Positions 54,701 to 63,645 of a DNA stretch of 64,000 bases are shown here, piece by piece. The DNA is from Clostridium aceticum. GTDB lineage: Bacteria; Bacillota; Clostridia; Peptostreptococcales; Natronincolaceae. Position 1 is the stretch's first letter, and each line of letters begins with the position of its first letter. The stretch lies in NCBI RefSeq assembly GCF_001042715.1, contig NZ_CP009687.1, positions 1,417,418 to 1,481,417 on the forward strand, read 5' to 3'. The translations under genes and the position numbers were made by a program. Under the pieces are notes generated by a model. That model saw nothing but the letters and a program-made list of their open reading frames with translations. It was not told the origin of the DNA and ran no database searches.

Positions 54701-55450
54701 GATACCTATATGGCTTTTGAAAAAGCTGGAGCAGTTGTAGAAACAATGGTCTTCAAAAACTTAAATCAAAGTGACGTTGTTGCTTCCCTTGAAGAAATGG
54801 TTGAAAAGATTAAAAGAGCACAGATAGTAGCCTTACCGGGAGGCTTTAGTGCTGGAGATGAACCAGAGGGTTCAGGGAAGTTTATCGCATCTGTCTTAAG
54901 AAATCCTAAGGTAGCAGAAGAAGTGATGAAGCTTCTTAATGAAAGAGATGGCTTAATGTTGGGGATCTGCAACGGCTTTCAAGCTCTTATTAAGTTAGGT
55001 CTGCTGCCTTATGGAGAAATAAGAGATCTGCAGGAGGATTCACCAACCTTAACCTTTAATAAAATTAATCGTCACGTATCACGCATGGCCAGTGTGAAAG
55101 TAGCCTCTGTAAAATCACCTTGGCTTGCAAATGAAGAAGTTGGTAATATGTATGAAACAGCTTTTTCTCATGGTGAGGGACGTTTCTATGCAAGTACTGA
55201 AGTAGTACAACAGTTGATTGAAGAGGGACAAGTTGCTACACAGTATGTAGACAAAGAGGGTCTGCCTACCTATGATGGCAAGTATAATATCAATGGATCG
55301 GTAGAAGCCATAGAAGGAATTACTTCTCCAGACGGCAGGATTTTTGGTAAGATGGGCCATGTGGAACGGGTAGGAAATCATGTGCATAAAAATGTTTATG
55401 GTAAAAAAGATTTTAAAATATTCCAAGCGGGTGTAAACTATTTTAGATAA
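51713..55450 (+). CDS. purL: Phosphoribosylformylglycinamidine synthase, single-chain
   Basis: A 1245-residue fused FGAM synthase of the large type used by clostridia and proteobacteria. The synthase domains carry YWSDHCRHTTF, MFKNETHNHPTEIEPFGGAAT, GRTGRDGIGGATGSS and KRCNDFGAGGV. The C-terminal glutaminase begins PRVFIPAFPGTNCEVDTY and holds the nucleophile in LGICNGFQ. It converts FGAR and glutamine to FGAM in purine synthesis. Other pur genes are not adjacent, so it is a stand-alone unit. AGGAGG precedes the ATG. Confidence 0.95.
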   Translation: MVKRICVEKKFGFNVEAESLKKDLMNTLNLKTLENVRIINIYDLEDVNKKRLEDIKGLVLSEPNVDMVTEDTVAISDGEQAFRIQLLPGQYDQRADSAGQCIEIITLEDAPTIVSSKMIVLKGVLDTKEMNRIKNYLINPVESREVSLDIPTTLKINYATPDTVETVEGFIELDSQGITLYKEKMGFAMTAEDLAFVREYFKNEERRNPTITELKVIDTYWSDHCRHTTFLTAVKEVNIEDQPMNQPIKDAYAAYLADRDFVYEGKDRRDCLMDIATINMKSLRKKGELEDLDVSEEINACSIEIPVDIDGKTEPWLLMFKNETHNHPTEIEPFGGAATCLGGAIRDPLSGRSYVYHSMRVTGAADPTVPLADTIEGKLPQKVITQQAAAGFSSYGNQIGLATGMVSEVYDPDFVAKRMEVGAVVGAAPKENVVRERPTAGDIILLVGGRTGRDGIGGATGSSKEHDEESLTSCGAEVQKGNPPVERKIQRLFRIPALSKMIKRCNDFGAGGVSVAIGELADSLEINLDAVKKKYEGLDGTEIAISESQERMAVVIAPEDVEAFKSYCHEENLEVTHVADVTDTGRLIMKWQGKEILNLSRVFLDTNGVQGETSVHIEAPKQRTYFNSNKSEVSVKQQWLDTLNDLNVCSQKGLVERFDNTIGSGTVLMPFGGMHYSTPIQAMVAKIPVLKGETKTGSMMSYGYDPQLAKWSPFHGALYAVVDAIAKILATGGDYQRVRLSLQEYFEKLGDIPEKWGKPYSALLGASYAQTKFKVAAIGGKDSMSGTFKDIHVPPTLIAFAVTPVDVRRVITPELKRTDSTLVQFYAKRDAYEMVDFDHLLVGYNHIYNYVKEGRILSSYAIGKGGICAAISKMAFGNGIGVRIENSVDVFEEAYGSILLEVTEEVAQQLIAQEGFMIVGETKEENSFEVKDAVISISEALASWESRLESIFPTVHQDEGTAKVIAYYDREVKRPSIKVAKPRVFIPAFPGTNCEVDTYMAFEKAGAVVETMVFKNLNQSDVVASLEEMVEKIKRAQIVALPGGFSAGDEPEGSGKFIASVLRNPKVAEEVMKLLNERDGLMLGICNGFQALIKLGLLPYGEIRDLQEDSPTLTFNKINRHVSRMASVKVASVKSPWLANEEVGNMYETAFSHGEGRFYASTEVVQQLIEEGQVATQYVDKEGLPTYDGKYNINGSVEAIEGITSPDGRIFGKMGHVERVGNHVHKNVYGKKDFKIFQAGVNYFR

Positions 55451-55455
55451 TGAAG

Positions 55456-55500
55456 CAATCAAAAGCGAGCATGCTAAGTGTGCTCGCTTTTGATTGTTAA
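55456..55500 (+). terminator. Terminator after purL
   Basis: A perfect 16-bp stem, CAATCAAAAGCGAGCA at 55456-55471 and its complement at 55481-55496, with a short T-run. Confidence 0.85.
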
Positions 55501-55569
55501 AAATAGCGGAGTCATGAAAATCTTTAAATTCAGGGCTAATAGAAGCTATTATCAAAATATTAAAAAAAC

Positions 55570-55682
55570 AATTAAAACAATCAAAAATAATCATTTGACA
55601 CAAGGAGTTAGCAATGATATAATCAAAACAAATCAAAAACAATCAAAATAAATCATAATCAATTATAAAACATAAATCAAAG
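55570..55682 (+). promoter_or_regulatory. fru operon promoter flanked by a 10-bp-periodic AATCAAAA array
   Basis: TTGACA at 55595-55600 and TATAAT at 55618-55623 have a 17-bp spacer. AATC/AATT-A repeats start at 55570, 55579 and 55589 upstream and at 55621, 55631, 55641, 55651 and 55661 downstream, with a further AATCAAAG at 55675. A helical-period direct repeat of this kind is a probable multi-site operator for the DeoR-type regulator. Confidence 0.75.
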
Positions 55683-55723
55683 TATAGAATATTCCTCAAA
55701 ATACCTTTTATGGAGGGAGATAA

Positions 55724-56482
55724 ATGTTTGCAGAGGAACGAAAGACGAGAATCTTGGAAATAGTAAACGAAAATGATCGCATTGAGGTAAGTGATTTAAC
55801 ACAGCAGTTACAGGTATCGGAATCTACCATCAGAAGAGACTTACAGGATTTAGAGCAAGCTGGATTGTTGAAAAGAACCCATGGTGGAGCAGTTAAGCTA
55901 GAAAATACAAGCTTTGAACCTACAATGGATGAAAAGGAGCTTGTAAATATAGAAGAGAAGATGGAAATTGGCAAGAGGGCAGCAGCCTTTATCCTAGATA
56001 ATGATACAGTTATTTTAGATGCAGGTACCACTACACTTCAAATTGCTAAGAATATAGAAGCTAAAAATGTCACTGTGTTGACAAACTCAATATTAATAGC
56101 ATTAGCTTTATCTAAAAATAAAGATATTAAGGTAGTTGTAACAGGGGGCTATATACGGGGGGAAATCCTTTCCATTGTAGGACCCATCACAGATAAAATT
56201 ATACAAAGTTTTCGGGTGGATAAAGCCTTTGTTGGTACCAATGGCATTACCATCGAAGACGGATGCACAACACCCAATATAGATGAAGCTCATACCAAGA
56301 ATATGATGATTCAGTCAGCAAAAGAGGCATATATTGTAGCAGATCACAGTAAGTTTGGCAAAATATCTTTTGCAAGAATTGCCGACATAGATGAAATCCA
56401 TGGCATTATTACAGATAAGAGCATAGATGAAGCTATCATAGAAAAATATAAGTCTAACAACATACAGCTTATCTACGGTTAA
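55724..56482 (+). CDS. fruR: DeoR-family regulator of the fructose operon
   Basis: A 252-residue DeoR-type repressor. The helix-turn-helix is EVSDLTQQLQVSESTIRRDL, followed by LLKRTHGGA; the effector domain has VILDAGTTTLQIAKNI and VTGGYIRGE, KAFVGTNGI and VADHSKFGK. Effectors in this family are sugar phosphates, here probably fructose 1-phosphate. It begins the fru operon, and the AATCAAAA array at its promoter is the presumed operator. GGAGGGAG precedes the ATG. Confidence 0.88.
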   Translation: MFAEERKTRILEIVNENDRIEVSDLTQQLQVSESTIRRDLQDLEQAGLLKRTHGGAVKLENTSFEPTMDEKELVNIEEKMEIGKRAAAFILDNDTVILDAGTTTLQIAKNIEAKNVTVLTNSILIALALSKNKDIKVVVTGGYIRGEILSIVGPITDKIIQSFRVDKAFVGTNGITIEDGCTTPNIDEAHTKNMMIQSAKEAYIVADHSKFGKISFARIADIDEIHGIITDKSIDEAIIEKYKSNNIQLIYG

Positions 56483-56492
56483 GGAGGCAAAC

Positions 56493-57422
56493 ATGATTAC
56501 AACTGTAACATTAAATCCAGCAGTTGATAAAACTATAGAAATTCATGGTTTCAAACCCGGTGCTGTCAATAGAATAGCAGGTACTAGAATAGAGGCAGGT
56601 GGGAAGGGAATCAATGTGTCGAAGGTGTTGAAATCTTTAGGGGCAGACACATTAAGCACTGGATTTGTAGGTGGAGAAAATGGAAAGTGGATTAACCAGT
56701 GCTTAAAGAATGAGGGAATAGAAACAGACTTTGTATGGATTGATCAAGAAACTAGAACCAATATAAAAATTGTAGATACTAAAACAAGTATCATAACCGA
56801 TATCAATGATAGAGGAAAACCTATAGAAGCAGTATATTTAGAGGACTTATACGGCCAAGTAGAAAAATGGGCTGAAAAAAGCGAAGTAATGGTTTTTGCT
56901 GGAAGTATTCCTGATGGGTTAACAAATACCATTTATACAGACTTAATTGAAGTCGCCAGAAGGAAAGGATGTAAAACAATACTAGATGCAGAAGGGGAGC
57001 AATTGCTACAAGGAATTGGTGCCAAGCCTTATATGATCAAGCCAAACATTGATGAATTAGAAAATGCACTAAAAGTTAAAATAAATAATGAAGATGATCT
57101 TATAACTTATTGTAAAGATTTTATTCAAAAGGGTATTCACATTGTTGTAGTATCCATGGGGGAAGAAGGTGCATTGTTAGTCAGCAACAAACATGTACTA
57201 AGGGCAGAAAAAGTTTCGGTAGAAGTAAAGAGTACAGTAGGAGCAGGAGACTCAATGGTGGCGGCCTTTGCTTATGGCATGATGAAGGACTATTCACTAG
57301 AAGAAACCTTCAAGCTGGCGGTAGCAGCGGCAACCTTAAGTGTTAAGAAGGGAACTACACTGCATCAGATCCATGAAATAGAAGGATTTAAAGAAAAAGT
57401 AAGGATGAGAAAATTAAAATAA
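56493..57422 (+). CDS. fruK: 1-phosphofructokinase
   Basis: A 309-residue PfkB-family kinase that turns fructose 1-phosphate into fructose 1,6-bisphosphate. TVTLNPAVDKTIEIHGF, the AGGKGINVSKVLKSLGA site and KSTVGAGDSMVAAF, with the catalytic Asp, match FruK. It starts 10 bp after the regulator gene, with AAGGAGG. The PTS genes that follow confirm the substrate. Confidence 0.92.
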   Translation: MITTVTLNPAVDKTIEIHGFKPGAVNRIAGTRIEAGGKGINVSKVLKSLGADTLSTGFVGGENGKWINQCLKNEGIETDFVWIDQETRTNIKIVDTKTSIITDINDRGKPIEAVYLEDLYGQVEKWAEKSEVMVFAGSIPDGLTNTIYTDLIEVARRKGCKTILDAEGEQLLQGIGAKPYMIKPNIDELENALKVKINNEDDLITYCKDFIQKGIHIVVVSMGEEGALLVSNKHVLRAEKVSVEVKSTVGAGDSMVAAFAYGMMKDYSLEETFKLAVAAATLSVKKGTTLHQIHEIEGFKEKVRMRKLK

Positions 57423-57436
57423 TAAGGAGGTTTACT

Positions 57437-57880
57437 ATGGAAATCAAAGATGTACTTGATACAAAGTTAATGATTTTAGACATAAAGTCACAAAGCAAAA
57501 AAGAGGTAGTAAAAGAATTAATTAAACCACTGGTTAAGGAAGGAATTGTAAAGAATCAAGACAGCTTTTTTGAAACAATCATGCACAGGGAAACTCTATC
57601 AACAACAGGTATAGGCATGGGAATTGCCATACCTCATGGAAAGTCAGACATGGTGACAAGGCCATCAATTGTTTTTGGAAAGTCAAAAGAAGGTGTAGAC
57701 TATGAAGCTTTGGATGGTGAGCCAAGTTACATTTTTTTTCTCATTGCTGTTCCAGAGGGATCAGATAATGAGCATTTAAAAGTATTGAGCCAGCTATCAA
57801 GAAAGCTAATGCATGAAGAAACGCGCACTAAATTGATGCAAGCAACAAGTGAAGAAGAAGTGATAAGAGTATTTGATTGA
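57437..57880 (+). CDS. PTS fructose-type IIA component
   Basis: A 147-residue IIA domain of the fructose/mannitol type. The phosphorylated histidine lies in GIGMGIAIPHGKSD. It passes phosphate from HPr to the IIB domain of the next gene. It is a separate polypeptide here, whereas many bacteria fuse it to IIBC. AAGGAGG precedes the ATG. Confidence 0.92.
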   Translation: MEIKDVLDTKLMILDIKSQSKKEVVKELIKPLVKEGIVKNQDSFFETIMHRETLSTTGIGMGIAIPHGKSDMVTRPSIVFGKSKEGVDYEALDGEPSYIFFLIAVPEGSDNEHLKVLSQLSRKLMHEETRTKLMQATSEEEVIRVFD

Positions 57881-57908
57881 TTACTTATTATAAAAAGGGG
57901 GATTTATT

Positions 57909-59279
57909 ATGAAATTAGTGGCAATAACTTCTTGTCCTACAGGGATCGCTCATACCTACATGGCAGCAGAATCTTTAGAAAAAACTGCTAAAGAAAAGGG
58001 AATTGACATAAAGGTTGAAACCCAAGGCTCTGTTGGTGTGGAGAATGAACTAACCTTAGAAGACATTCAAAAAGCTCATGCAGTAATTATTGCAGCTGGG
58101 ACAACGGTTTCAAGAGAGCGATTTGAAGGAAAACCTATTCTAGAGGTTGCAGTTTCTGAAGCAATAAAAAATCCAGGAAATATCATTGATCAAGCACTGA
58201 AATTAGAGGCTGGAAAACAAAATTTATCGAAACAAGTGGAAGAAATTAAAAAGCAGAGAAGTGAGGAGCGAAGTGGCCCTTATAAACACTTAATGGCAGG
58301 GGTATCTTTTATGCTGCCTTTGGTGGTAGCAGGTGGATTAGCCATTGCTCTATCTTTTATATTTGGTATAGAAGCCTTTCAACAAGAAGGAACTTTAGCT
58401 GCTGCACTGATGCAGATTGGTGGAGGAGCCGCATTTGCCTTAATGGTACCAGTTCTTGCTGGATATATTGCCTATTCTATTGCAGAAAGGCCTGGATTGG
58501 CACCTGGTTTAATTGGTGGAATGATTGCTTCACAAACAGGAGCAGGATTTTTAGGCGGAATTATTGCAGGTTTTATTGCAGGTTATACAGCTGATTTTTT
58601 AAAGAGGACAATTAAATTACCTAGAACCTTTGAAGGTTTAAAACCAGTGCTGATTTTACCTTTGATATCTTCGTTAGTTGTAGGTCTTCTAATGATTTAT
58701 GTGATTGGAGCACCAGTAAAAGGCATCATGGATGCTATGACAGCATGGCTTCAAAGCTTAACCGGTACAAATGCTTTACTATTGGGAACGATATTAGGTG
58801 CAATGATGGCTTTTGATATGGGAGGGCCTGTGAATAAAGCAGCATATACCTTTGCGGTGGGTCTTTTAGGTGCCAATGTTTTTGAACCGCAGGCAGCGGT
58901 AATGGCGGCTGGAATGACACCTCCTCTAGGTTTGGCTTTAGCAACAGTGTTATTTAAGAATAAGTTTACAAAGGCTGAAGTGGAGGCAGGTAAAGCAGCT
59001 TGGGTATTGGGAATTTCCTTTATTACTGAGGGAGCTATCCCCTTTGCAGCAGCAGACCCATTTAGAGTGATACCTTCTATTATGGCGGGTTCAGCAGTAG
59101 CAGGGGCTCTGTCTATGACATTGGGGGCAACATTAAGAGCACCTCATGGAGGAATTTTTGTATTACCCATACCAAACGCTGTAGGAAACTTATTTGGATA
59201 TATGGTGGCAATTGCAATAGGTACTATAGTGACGGCATTTTTAGTAGGCTTTCTCAAGAAAAAAGTTAATGAGGTATAG
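57909..59279 (+). CDS. PTS fructose-type IIBC component
   Basis: A 456-residue membrane permease. The N-terminal IIB domain has the phospho-cysteine in [15 protein letters not shown] (Cys9). After a linker near residue 115, the IIC domain has about nine helices ([52 protein letters not shown]). It imports fructose as fructose 1-phosphate for FruK. AAAGGGGG precedes the ATG, and a strong hairpin follows the gene. Confidence 0.93.
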   Translation: MKLVAITSCPTGIAHTYMAAESLEKTAKEKGIDIKVETQGSVGVENELTLEDIQKAHAVIIAAGTTVSRERFEGKPILEVAVSEAIKNPGNIIDQALKLEAGKQNLSKQVEEIKKQRSEERSGPYKHLMAGVSFMLPLVVAGGLAIALSFIFGIEAFQQEGTLAAALMQIGGGAAFALMVPVLAGYIAYSIAERPGLAPGLIGGMIASQTGAGFLGGIIAGFIAGYTADFLKRTIKLPRTFEGLKPVLILPLISSLVVGLLMIYVIGAPVKGIMDAMTAWLQSLTGTNALLLGTILGAMMAFDMGGPVNKAAYTFAVGLLGANVFEPQAAVMAAGMTPPLGLALATVLFKNKFTKAEVEAGKAAWVLGISFITEGAIPFAAADPFRVIPSIMAGSAVAGALSMTLGATLRAPHGGIFVLPIPNAVGNLFGYMVAIAIGTIVTAFLVGFLKKKVNEV

Positions 59280-59290
59280 AAAATTTTATA

Positions 59291-59328
59291 AAAATAGAAT
59301 AGAAGGCTTTTCTATTCTATTTTTATCC
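59291..59328 (+). terminator. Terminator between fru PTS and ptsH
   Basis: A perfect 15-bp A/T-rich stem, 59291-59305 with 59311-59325, with U-rich 3' end. It may be partial, letting some transcription continue to ptsH. Confidence 0.75.
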
Positions 59329-59371
59329 CATATGAGATGATAGGGTGGATCAATTAGAAAGAGGGGAAAAA

Positions 59372-59638
59372 ATGATTATAAAAAATATAACGGTTAAAAA
59401 TGCTTCAGGAATACATGCAAGACCAGCTACATTGATTGTTAAAGAAGTATCTAAATTTCAAAGCGATATCACCTTTATTAAAGGCGAACATGAGGTAAAT
59501 GCAAAAAGTATTATGGGACTTATGGCTATGGCTGCAAAACAAGGAGAAGAAATAGAAATCAAAGTTGAAGGACCAGATGAAAAAGAAGCATTGACAGCAA
59601 TCATAAATTTATTTGAATCTAACTTTAGCGAAGAGTAG
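59372..59638 (+). CDS. ptsH: Phosphocarrier protein HPr
   Basis: An 88-residue HPr. The phosphorylated His15 lies in GIHARPA, and the regulatory Ser46 in AKSIMGL is present, so HPr kinase control of carbon catabolite repression is possible. Upstream in-frame codons to 59345 are not needed: AGAGGGG sits 6 bp before ATG 59372. It is followed by ptsI after 11 bp. Confidence 0.95.
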   Translation: MIIKNITVKNASGIHARPATLIVKEVSKFQSDITFIKGEHEVNAKSIMGLMAMAAKQGEEIEIKVEGPDEKEALTAIINLFESNFSEE

Positions 59639-59649
59639 GAGTTGAAAAT

Positions 59650-61341
59650 ATGTTTAAGGGAATTGGTGCTTCTTCAGGAATTGCCGTAGGAAAAGCTCTA
59701 GTTTTAGAAAAAGATGAGGTGGTGATTCAGTCTGTTGTTATAGATAATATTGAAGAGGAGAAAAGTAAATTTCAGAGGGCTTTAAACCTATCAAAACAAC
59801 AAATTGAGTCTATTAAAAATAAATCTAAGGATGAACAAAAAACTATTTTAGATGCTCACATTATGATTTTGGAGGACCCTGAGTTTATTAGCAGTGTAGA
59901 AGAGAAAATTTCATCAAAAAAATTGAATGTGGAAGCTGCTTTAGAGGATGCGCTAAAAACCTTTATCTCTATTTTTGAATCAATGGAAGATGAATATATG
60001 AGGGAAAGGGCTGCTGATATTCGAGATGTGGGACAAAGAGTAATGACAAATCTTCTTGGAAAAGAAATGCTAAACTTAGCAGAATTAACGGAGCCAGTGA
60101 TCATTGTGGCTTACGATATTACCCCTTCTGATACTGCACAAATGGACAATAGTAAAGTGTTAGGTTTTATTACGGATATTGGAGGCAGGACCTCTCATAG
60201 TGCTATTATGGCAAGATCCATGGAAATTCCTGCTGTAGTAGGGTTAGGAAATATAACAAAAGAAGTGAAAACAGGCGATTTTATTGTATTTGATGGTAAT
60301 GAAGGAACTGTGATGATTAATCCAGAAGAATCGGTAATTACAGCCTATGAAAAATCCAAAGAAAAACAAATCTTTGAGAAGAGAGAATTAATGAAGCTGG
60401 TAAATACGCCCACTGTTTCTAAGGATGAAAAAACAGTAGAATTAGGAGCAAATATAGGAGGGCAAAAGGATGCTGAAAAAGCCAGTGAAAATGGTGCAGA
60501 GGGTATTGGCTTGTATCGTACAGAATTTTTGTATATGGATAGAAAGGCTCTGCCGACAGAAGAAGAACAGTTTGCAGCATATAAAAAAGCACTAGAAATT
60601 ATGGGGAAAAGGCCAGTCATTATTAGAACACTGGATATTGGTGGGGATAAAGAACTACCCTACATGAACCTGCCCAAGGAGATGAATCCCTTCTTAGGAT
60701 ATCGAGCTATTAGAATATGTCTAAAGGAAAAAGAGATCTTCAGAACCCAGCTAAGGGCATTGCTTAGAGCAAGTGTGTATGGTAATCTGAAAATTATGTA
60801 TCCAATGATTTCTTCTATTGAGGAGATTAGACAAGCCAATAAAATACTAGAAGAAGTAAAAAGTGAACTAGAGAAGGAAGGTATAAGGTATTCATCAGAT
60901 ATTGAAGTAGGTATTATGATTGAAATTCCAGCCGCTGCGATTATTTCTGACCTATTAGCGAAGGAGGTAGATTTCTTTAGTATAGGGACCAATGATTTGA
61001 TTCAATACACAACTGCTGTAGACCGAATGAATGAAAATGTTTCCTACCTATACAACCCCTTCAATCCTGCTGTCTTGAGACTGATAAAGCTCATCATTGA
61101 TAACGGTCATAAGGCAGGTATATGGGTTGGAATGTGTGGCGAAGCGGCAGGAGACAAACGTCTAATTCCAATACTGCTAGGGATGGGGCTTGATGAATTT
61201 AGTATGAGTGCAGGATCGATTCTTTCAGCAAGAAGACAAATACAAAACTTATCTTATAGTAAGATGAGGCAAGTAGTAGATAAAGTATTAGCAATGAGTA
61301 CTGCTGAAGCCATAGAAGAATTTATAGGACAATATATATAA
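59650..61341 (+). CDS. ptsI: PTS enzyme I (phosphoenolpyruvate-protein phosphotransferase)
   Basis: A 563-residue enzyme I that moves phosphate from PEP to HPr. The phospho-histidine is in GGRTSHSAIMARS; the PEP-binding domain has GIGLYRTEFLYMDR, IRTLDIGGDKELPY, FFSIGTNDLIQYT and WVGMCGEAAGD. Length and motifs are standard. It forms an operon with ptsH and probably serves all PTS permeases of the cell. A long terminator follows. Confidence 0.95.
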   Translation: MFKGIGASSGIAVGKALVLEKDEVVIQSVVIDNIEEEKSKFQRALNLSKQQIESIKNKSKDEQKTILDAHIMILEDPEFISSVEEKISSKKLNVEAALEDALKTFISIFESMEDEYMRERAADIRDVGQRVMTNLLGKEMLNLAELTEPVIIVAYDITPSDTAQMDNSKVLGFITDIGGRTSHSAIMARSMEIPAVVGLGNITKEVKTGDFIVFDGNEGTVMINPEESVITAYEKSKEKQIFEKRELMKLVNTPTVSKDEKTVELGANIGGQKDAEKASENGAEGIGLYRTEFLYMDRKALPTEEEQFAAYKKALEIMGKRPVIIRTLDIGGDKELPYMNLPKEMNPFLGYRAIRICLKEKEIFRTQLRALLRASVYGNLKIMYPMISSIEEIRQANKILEEVKSELEKEGIRYSSDIEVGIMIEIPAAAIISDLLAKEVDFFSIGTNDLIQYTTAVDRMNENVSYLYNPFNPAVLRLIKLIIDNGHKAGIWVGMCGEAAGDKRLIPILLGMGLDEFSMSAGSILSARRQIQNLSYSKMRQVVDKVLAMSTAEAIEEFIGQYI

Positions 61342-61342
61342 A

Positions 61343-61414
61343 AAATAGAAATGAGTAGAGTTTGGCTGCTGGAGGGTATCCCTAAAAGCCAAGCTCTACT
61401 CATTTCTATTTTGT
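61343..61414 (+). terminator. Strong terminator after ptsI
   Basis: A 25-bp stem, 61343-61367 with 61387-61411, perfect apart from one G-U pair, then TTTG. The loop carries GGGTATCCC, a small inner palindrome. Confidence 0.9.
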
Positions 61415-61494
61415 AAAAATCTCCTTGCAAAAGTATCTTGAATAAAATAAAATTCTAGGTGAAGTATAGAAAATAGTTAAAATGAGGTGAAAAG

Positions 61495-62145
61495 ATGAGT
61501 GTAATTTTAGTTATAGAAGATGAAGAACCTATCCGAGAACTGATTAAGTTGAACCTATCTATGGTAGGTTATGAAATACTAGAAGCTTGTGATGGAGAAG
61601 AGGGTCTTAAATGTATCAACAATGAAAAGGTAGATCTAGTGCTCTTAGATATTATGCTTCCTAAGCAAGATGGTTATGAGCTTTTACCTATCCTTTTAAA
61701 GAAAAATATCCCTACTATTATGTTGACGGCAAAAGATCGACTGAAGGATAAGGTTAAGGGTTTGGATATGGGTGCAGACGATTACGTCACAAAACCCTTT
61801 GAAGCTGTGGAGTTGTTGGCCAGGATTAAGTCTGTTTTAAGAAGAACTGGGAAAGAAAAAACAGAGATTGTAATGGATGATATCGAAATCTGTTTAGAGC
61901 AATGGAAGGTTTTAAAGGGAGGACAGGAGGTAGATTTGACTTATAAAGAGTTTGATTTACTACGTTTATTGATTGAAAATAAAGGGAATGTTATGTCTCG
62001 GGAAAGATTGTTGGAGCTGGTTTGGGGGTATGAATTTGAAGGCAACACCAGAACGGTAGATATGCATATACAGCGACTTAGAAATAAGTTGGGTACAGAT
62101 AAGATCAAAACCATTTACAAAGTTGGTTATCGGATGGAGGATTAG
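61495..62145 (+). CDS. OmpR/PhoB-family response regulator
   Basis: A 216-residue regulator: receiver with phospho-acceptor Asp52 (LLDIMLPKQDGYE), conserved Thr (IMLTAKD) and Lys (TKPF), then a winged helix (DLTYKEFDLLRLLIENKG, TVDMHIQRLRNKL, VGYRMED). It is followed after 3 bp by its kinase. A pair of TTACA half-sites 11 bp apart near 63555 may be a target. Orthologues of this type (PhoP/WalR-like) vary in role, so none is assigned. Confidence 0.93.
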   Translation: MSVILVIEDEEPIRELIKLNLSMVGYEILEACDGEEGLKCINNEKVDLVLLDIMLPKQDGYELLPILLKKNIPTIMLTAKDRLKDKVKGLDMGADDYVTKPFEAVELLARIKSVLRRTGKEKTEIVMDDIEICLEQWKVLKGGQEVDLTYKEFDLLRLLIENKGNVMSRERLLELVWGYEFEGNTRTVDMHIQRLRNKLGTDKIKTIYKVGYRMED

Positions 62146-62148
62146 AAG

Positions 62149-63591
62149 ATGAAATTTAGTTGGAAAATTTTCCTCCTCTGTATGGGGATTTATGTAGCTT
62201 CTTTAACGGTAACCGGCATGGTGGTTACAGAAAATACATACAGAAGCTTATTAAAAAAAGAAGTTGAACGAAGTTTAGAAGAAGAAAGCAATCTCCATTC
62301 TACATTGGCTTTATATCTACTAAATAATCAAAGAATTGCTTTAGAAAAAATTGAATTAAAAAATTATAGCAAGAGTATGGTTGATATGATTAAGACAGAT
62401 AGAAATTATCTAGAAATCTTTGACGAAAAATTGAGTCTTTTGGCTACAAATGCTCCAAGAGCTTGGTTTTTTTCTCGTGAGGAGCTAGATATAGCTTTAA
62501 AGGGTCAGAAAAACTTTGTTTTAAGAAGGGATGAGGAAGGACTTTATTTGTTTGTTTCAAATGTTTTAGAAATTGATGATGAAAAAATTGTCTTATCTCT
62601 TATAAAAGATATTACTTATTTAGATCATCATAGAAGAGAACAGTATTTGCTTTTTATAAGAACGGGATTAATAGGCTTAGCTTTTGTGGCATTGATTACA
62701 TGGGCTTTAAGTACATTTCTTCTAAAGCCTTTTAGAGAATTAAATTCCACCGCTAAAAATATTGCATCAGGAAACTATCATGTGAGGGCAAAGGTTAATA
62801 GAAAAGATGAGGTAGGGCTTTTGGCAGAACAGCTTAATATTATGGCAGATAAGATTGAACAGAAAATGAATCAACTAAAGGCGGAAGGACAGCGGCAGCA
62901 GCGTTTTATCGATAATCTTACCCATGAACTTCGAACCCCTCTTACATCTATCATTGGTTATGCTGAGTATTTACTAAAGGCAAAGTACAATCCAGAGGTC
63001 TTCAAAAAGAGTCTAACCTATATTTATTCAGAAGGAAATCGAATGTCAAAAGTAGCTAAAACTTTAATGGATATGATTTTGATCCGTGAAAATCCCTTGC
63101 AACTGAATAAAGAAAAACTTAAGCCATTGTTGGTGCAAATACAACGTATTATGGAAGTAAAGGCAGAAAAAGAAGGGGTACTACTAGAAATCAAAGGAGA
63201 AGAAGCAGAAGTTCTGCTGGATAAGGACTTATTTAAGATAGTTATCACCAATCTAGTAGATAATGCGATAAATGCCAGTGCCCCAGGACAAAAGGTAACA
63301 ATTGGTGTAGAGAAGGTATCGGGGGAAATACGTGTTTTTGTGGCAGATGAAGGAAAAGGTATGGAGGAGTGGGAAACAAAGAAGGTAATAGAACCATTTT
63401 ATCGTGTAGATAAAGCAAGGTCTAGAAAAGAAGGGGGTGTAGGCTTAGGTTTAGCTATTTGCTATCAAATCATTGAGGAGCATGGTGCTGGACTGGATAT
63501 AGAAAGTACTGTGGGCATAGGAACAAAAATAAAAATTATTTTTCCTGATAAATGTTACAAAAATTTTACAAATCAGAGTCAAGTTGGATAA
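62149..63591 (+). CDS. Sensor histidine kinase with HAMP domain
   Basis: A 480-residue membrane kinase: transmembrane helices at about residues 6-27 and 169-191, a roughly 140-residue extracytoplasmic sensor, a HAMP domain (about 190-245), HisKA with His259 (DNLTHELRTPLTSIIGY) and HATPase_c with DNAINAS, DEGKGM and GGVGLGLAI. It is the partner of the regulator just upstream. The gene's 3' end carries the TTACA boxes that precede the lipoprotein gene. Confidence 0.93.
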   Translation: MKFSWKIFLLCMGIYVASLTVTGMVVTENTYRSLLKKEVERSLEEESNLHSTLALYLLNNQRIALEKIELKNYSKSMVDMIKTDRNYLEIFDEKLSLLATNAPRAWFFSREELDIALKGQKNFVLRRDEEGLYLFVSNVLEIDDEKIVLSLIKDITYLDHHRREQYLLFIRTGLIGLAFVALITWALSTFLLKPFRELNSTAKNIASGNYHVRAKVNRKDEVGLLAEQLNIMADKIEQKMNQLKAEGQRQQRFIDNLTHELRTPLTSIIGYAEYLLKAKYNPEVFKKSLTYIYSEGNRMSKVAKTLMDMILIRENPLQLNKEKLKPLLVQIQRIMEVKAEKEGVLLEIKGEEAEVLLDKDLFKIVITNLVDNAINASAPGQKVTIGVEKVSGEIRVFVADEGKGMEEWETKKVIEPFYRVDKARSRKEGGVGLGLAICYQIIEEHGAGLDIESTVGIGTKIKIIFPDKCYKNFTNQSQVG

Positions 63592-63607
63592 AACTCCCTG
63601 CTATAAT
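63555..63607 (+). promoter_or_regulatory. Promoter of the acidic lipoprotein with PhoP-like boxes
   Basis: TTACA at 63555-63559 and 63566-63570, 11 bp apart, resembles a PhoP-type direct repeat. An extended -10 (TG-C-TATAAT at 63599-63607) has no clear -35, as expected for an activator-dependent promoter. It lies within and just after the kinase gene. Confidence 0.5.
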
Positions 63608-63645
63608 AACTCTTGTAGAATAAAAAGAGAGGGAGGATGTTATAC

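Noticed and set aside
55621-55670. CRISPR-like or simple satellite reading of the AATCAAAA repeats
   Set aside because: The units are 10 bp without spacers and sit exactly around a promoter, which fits an operator array.
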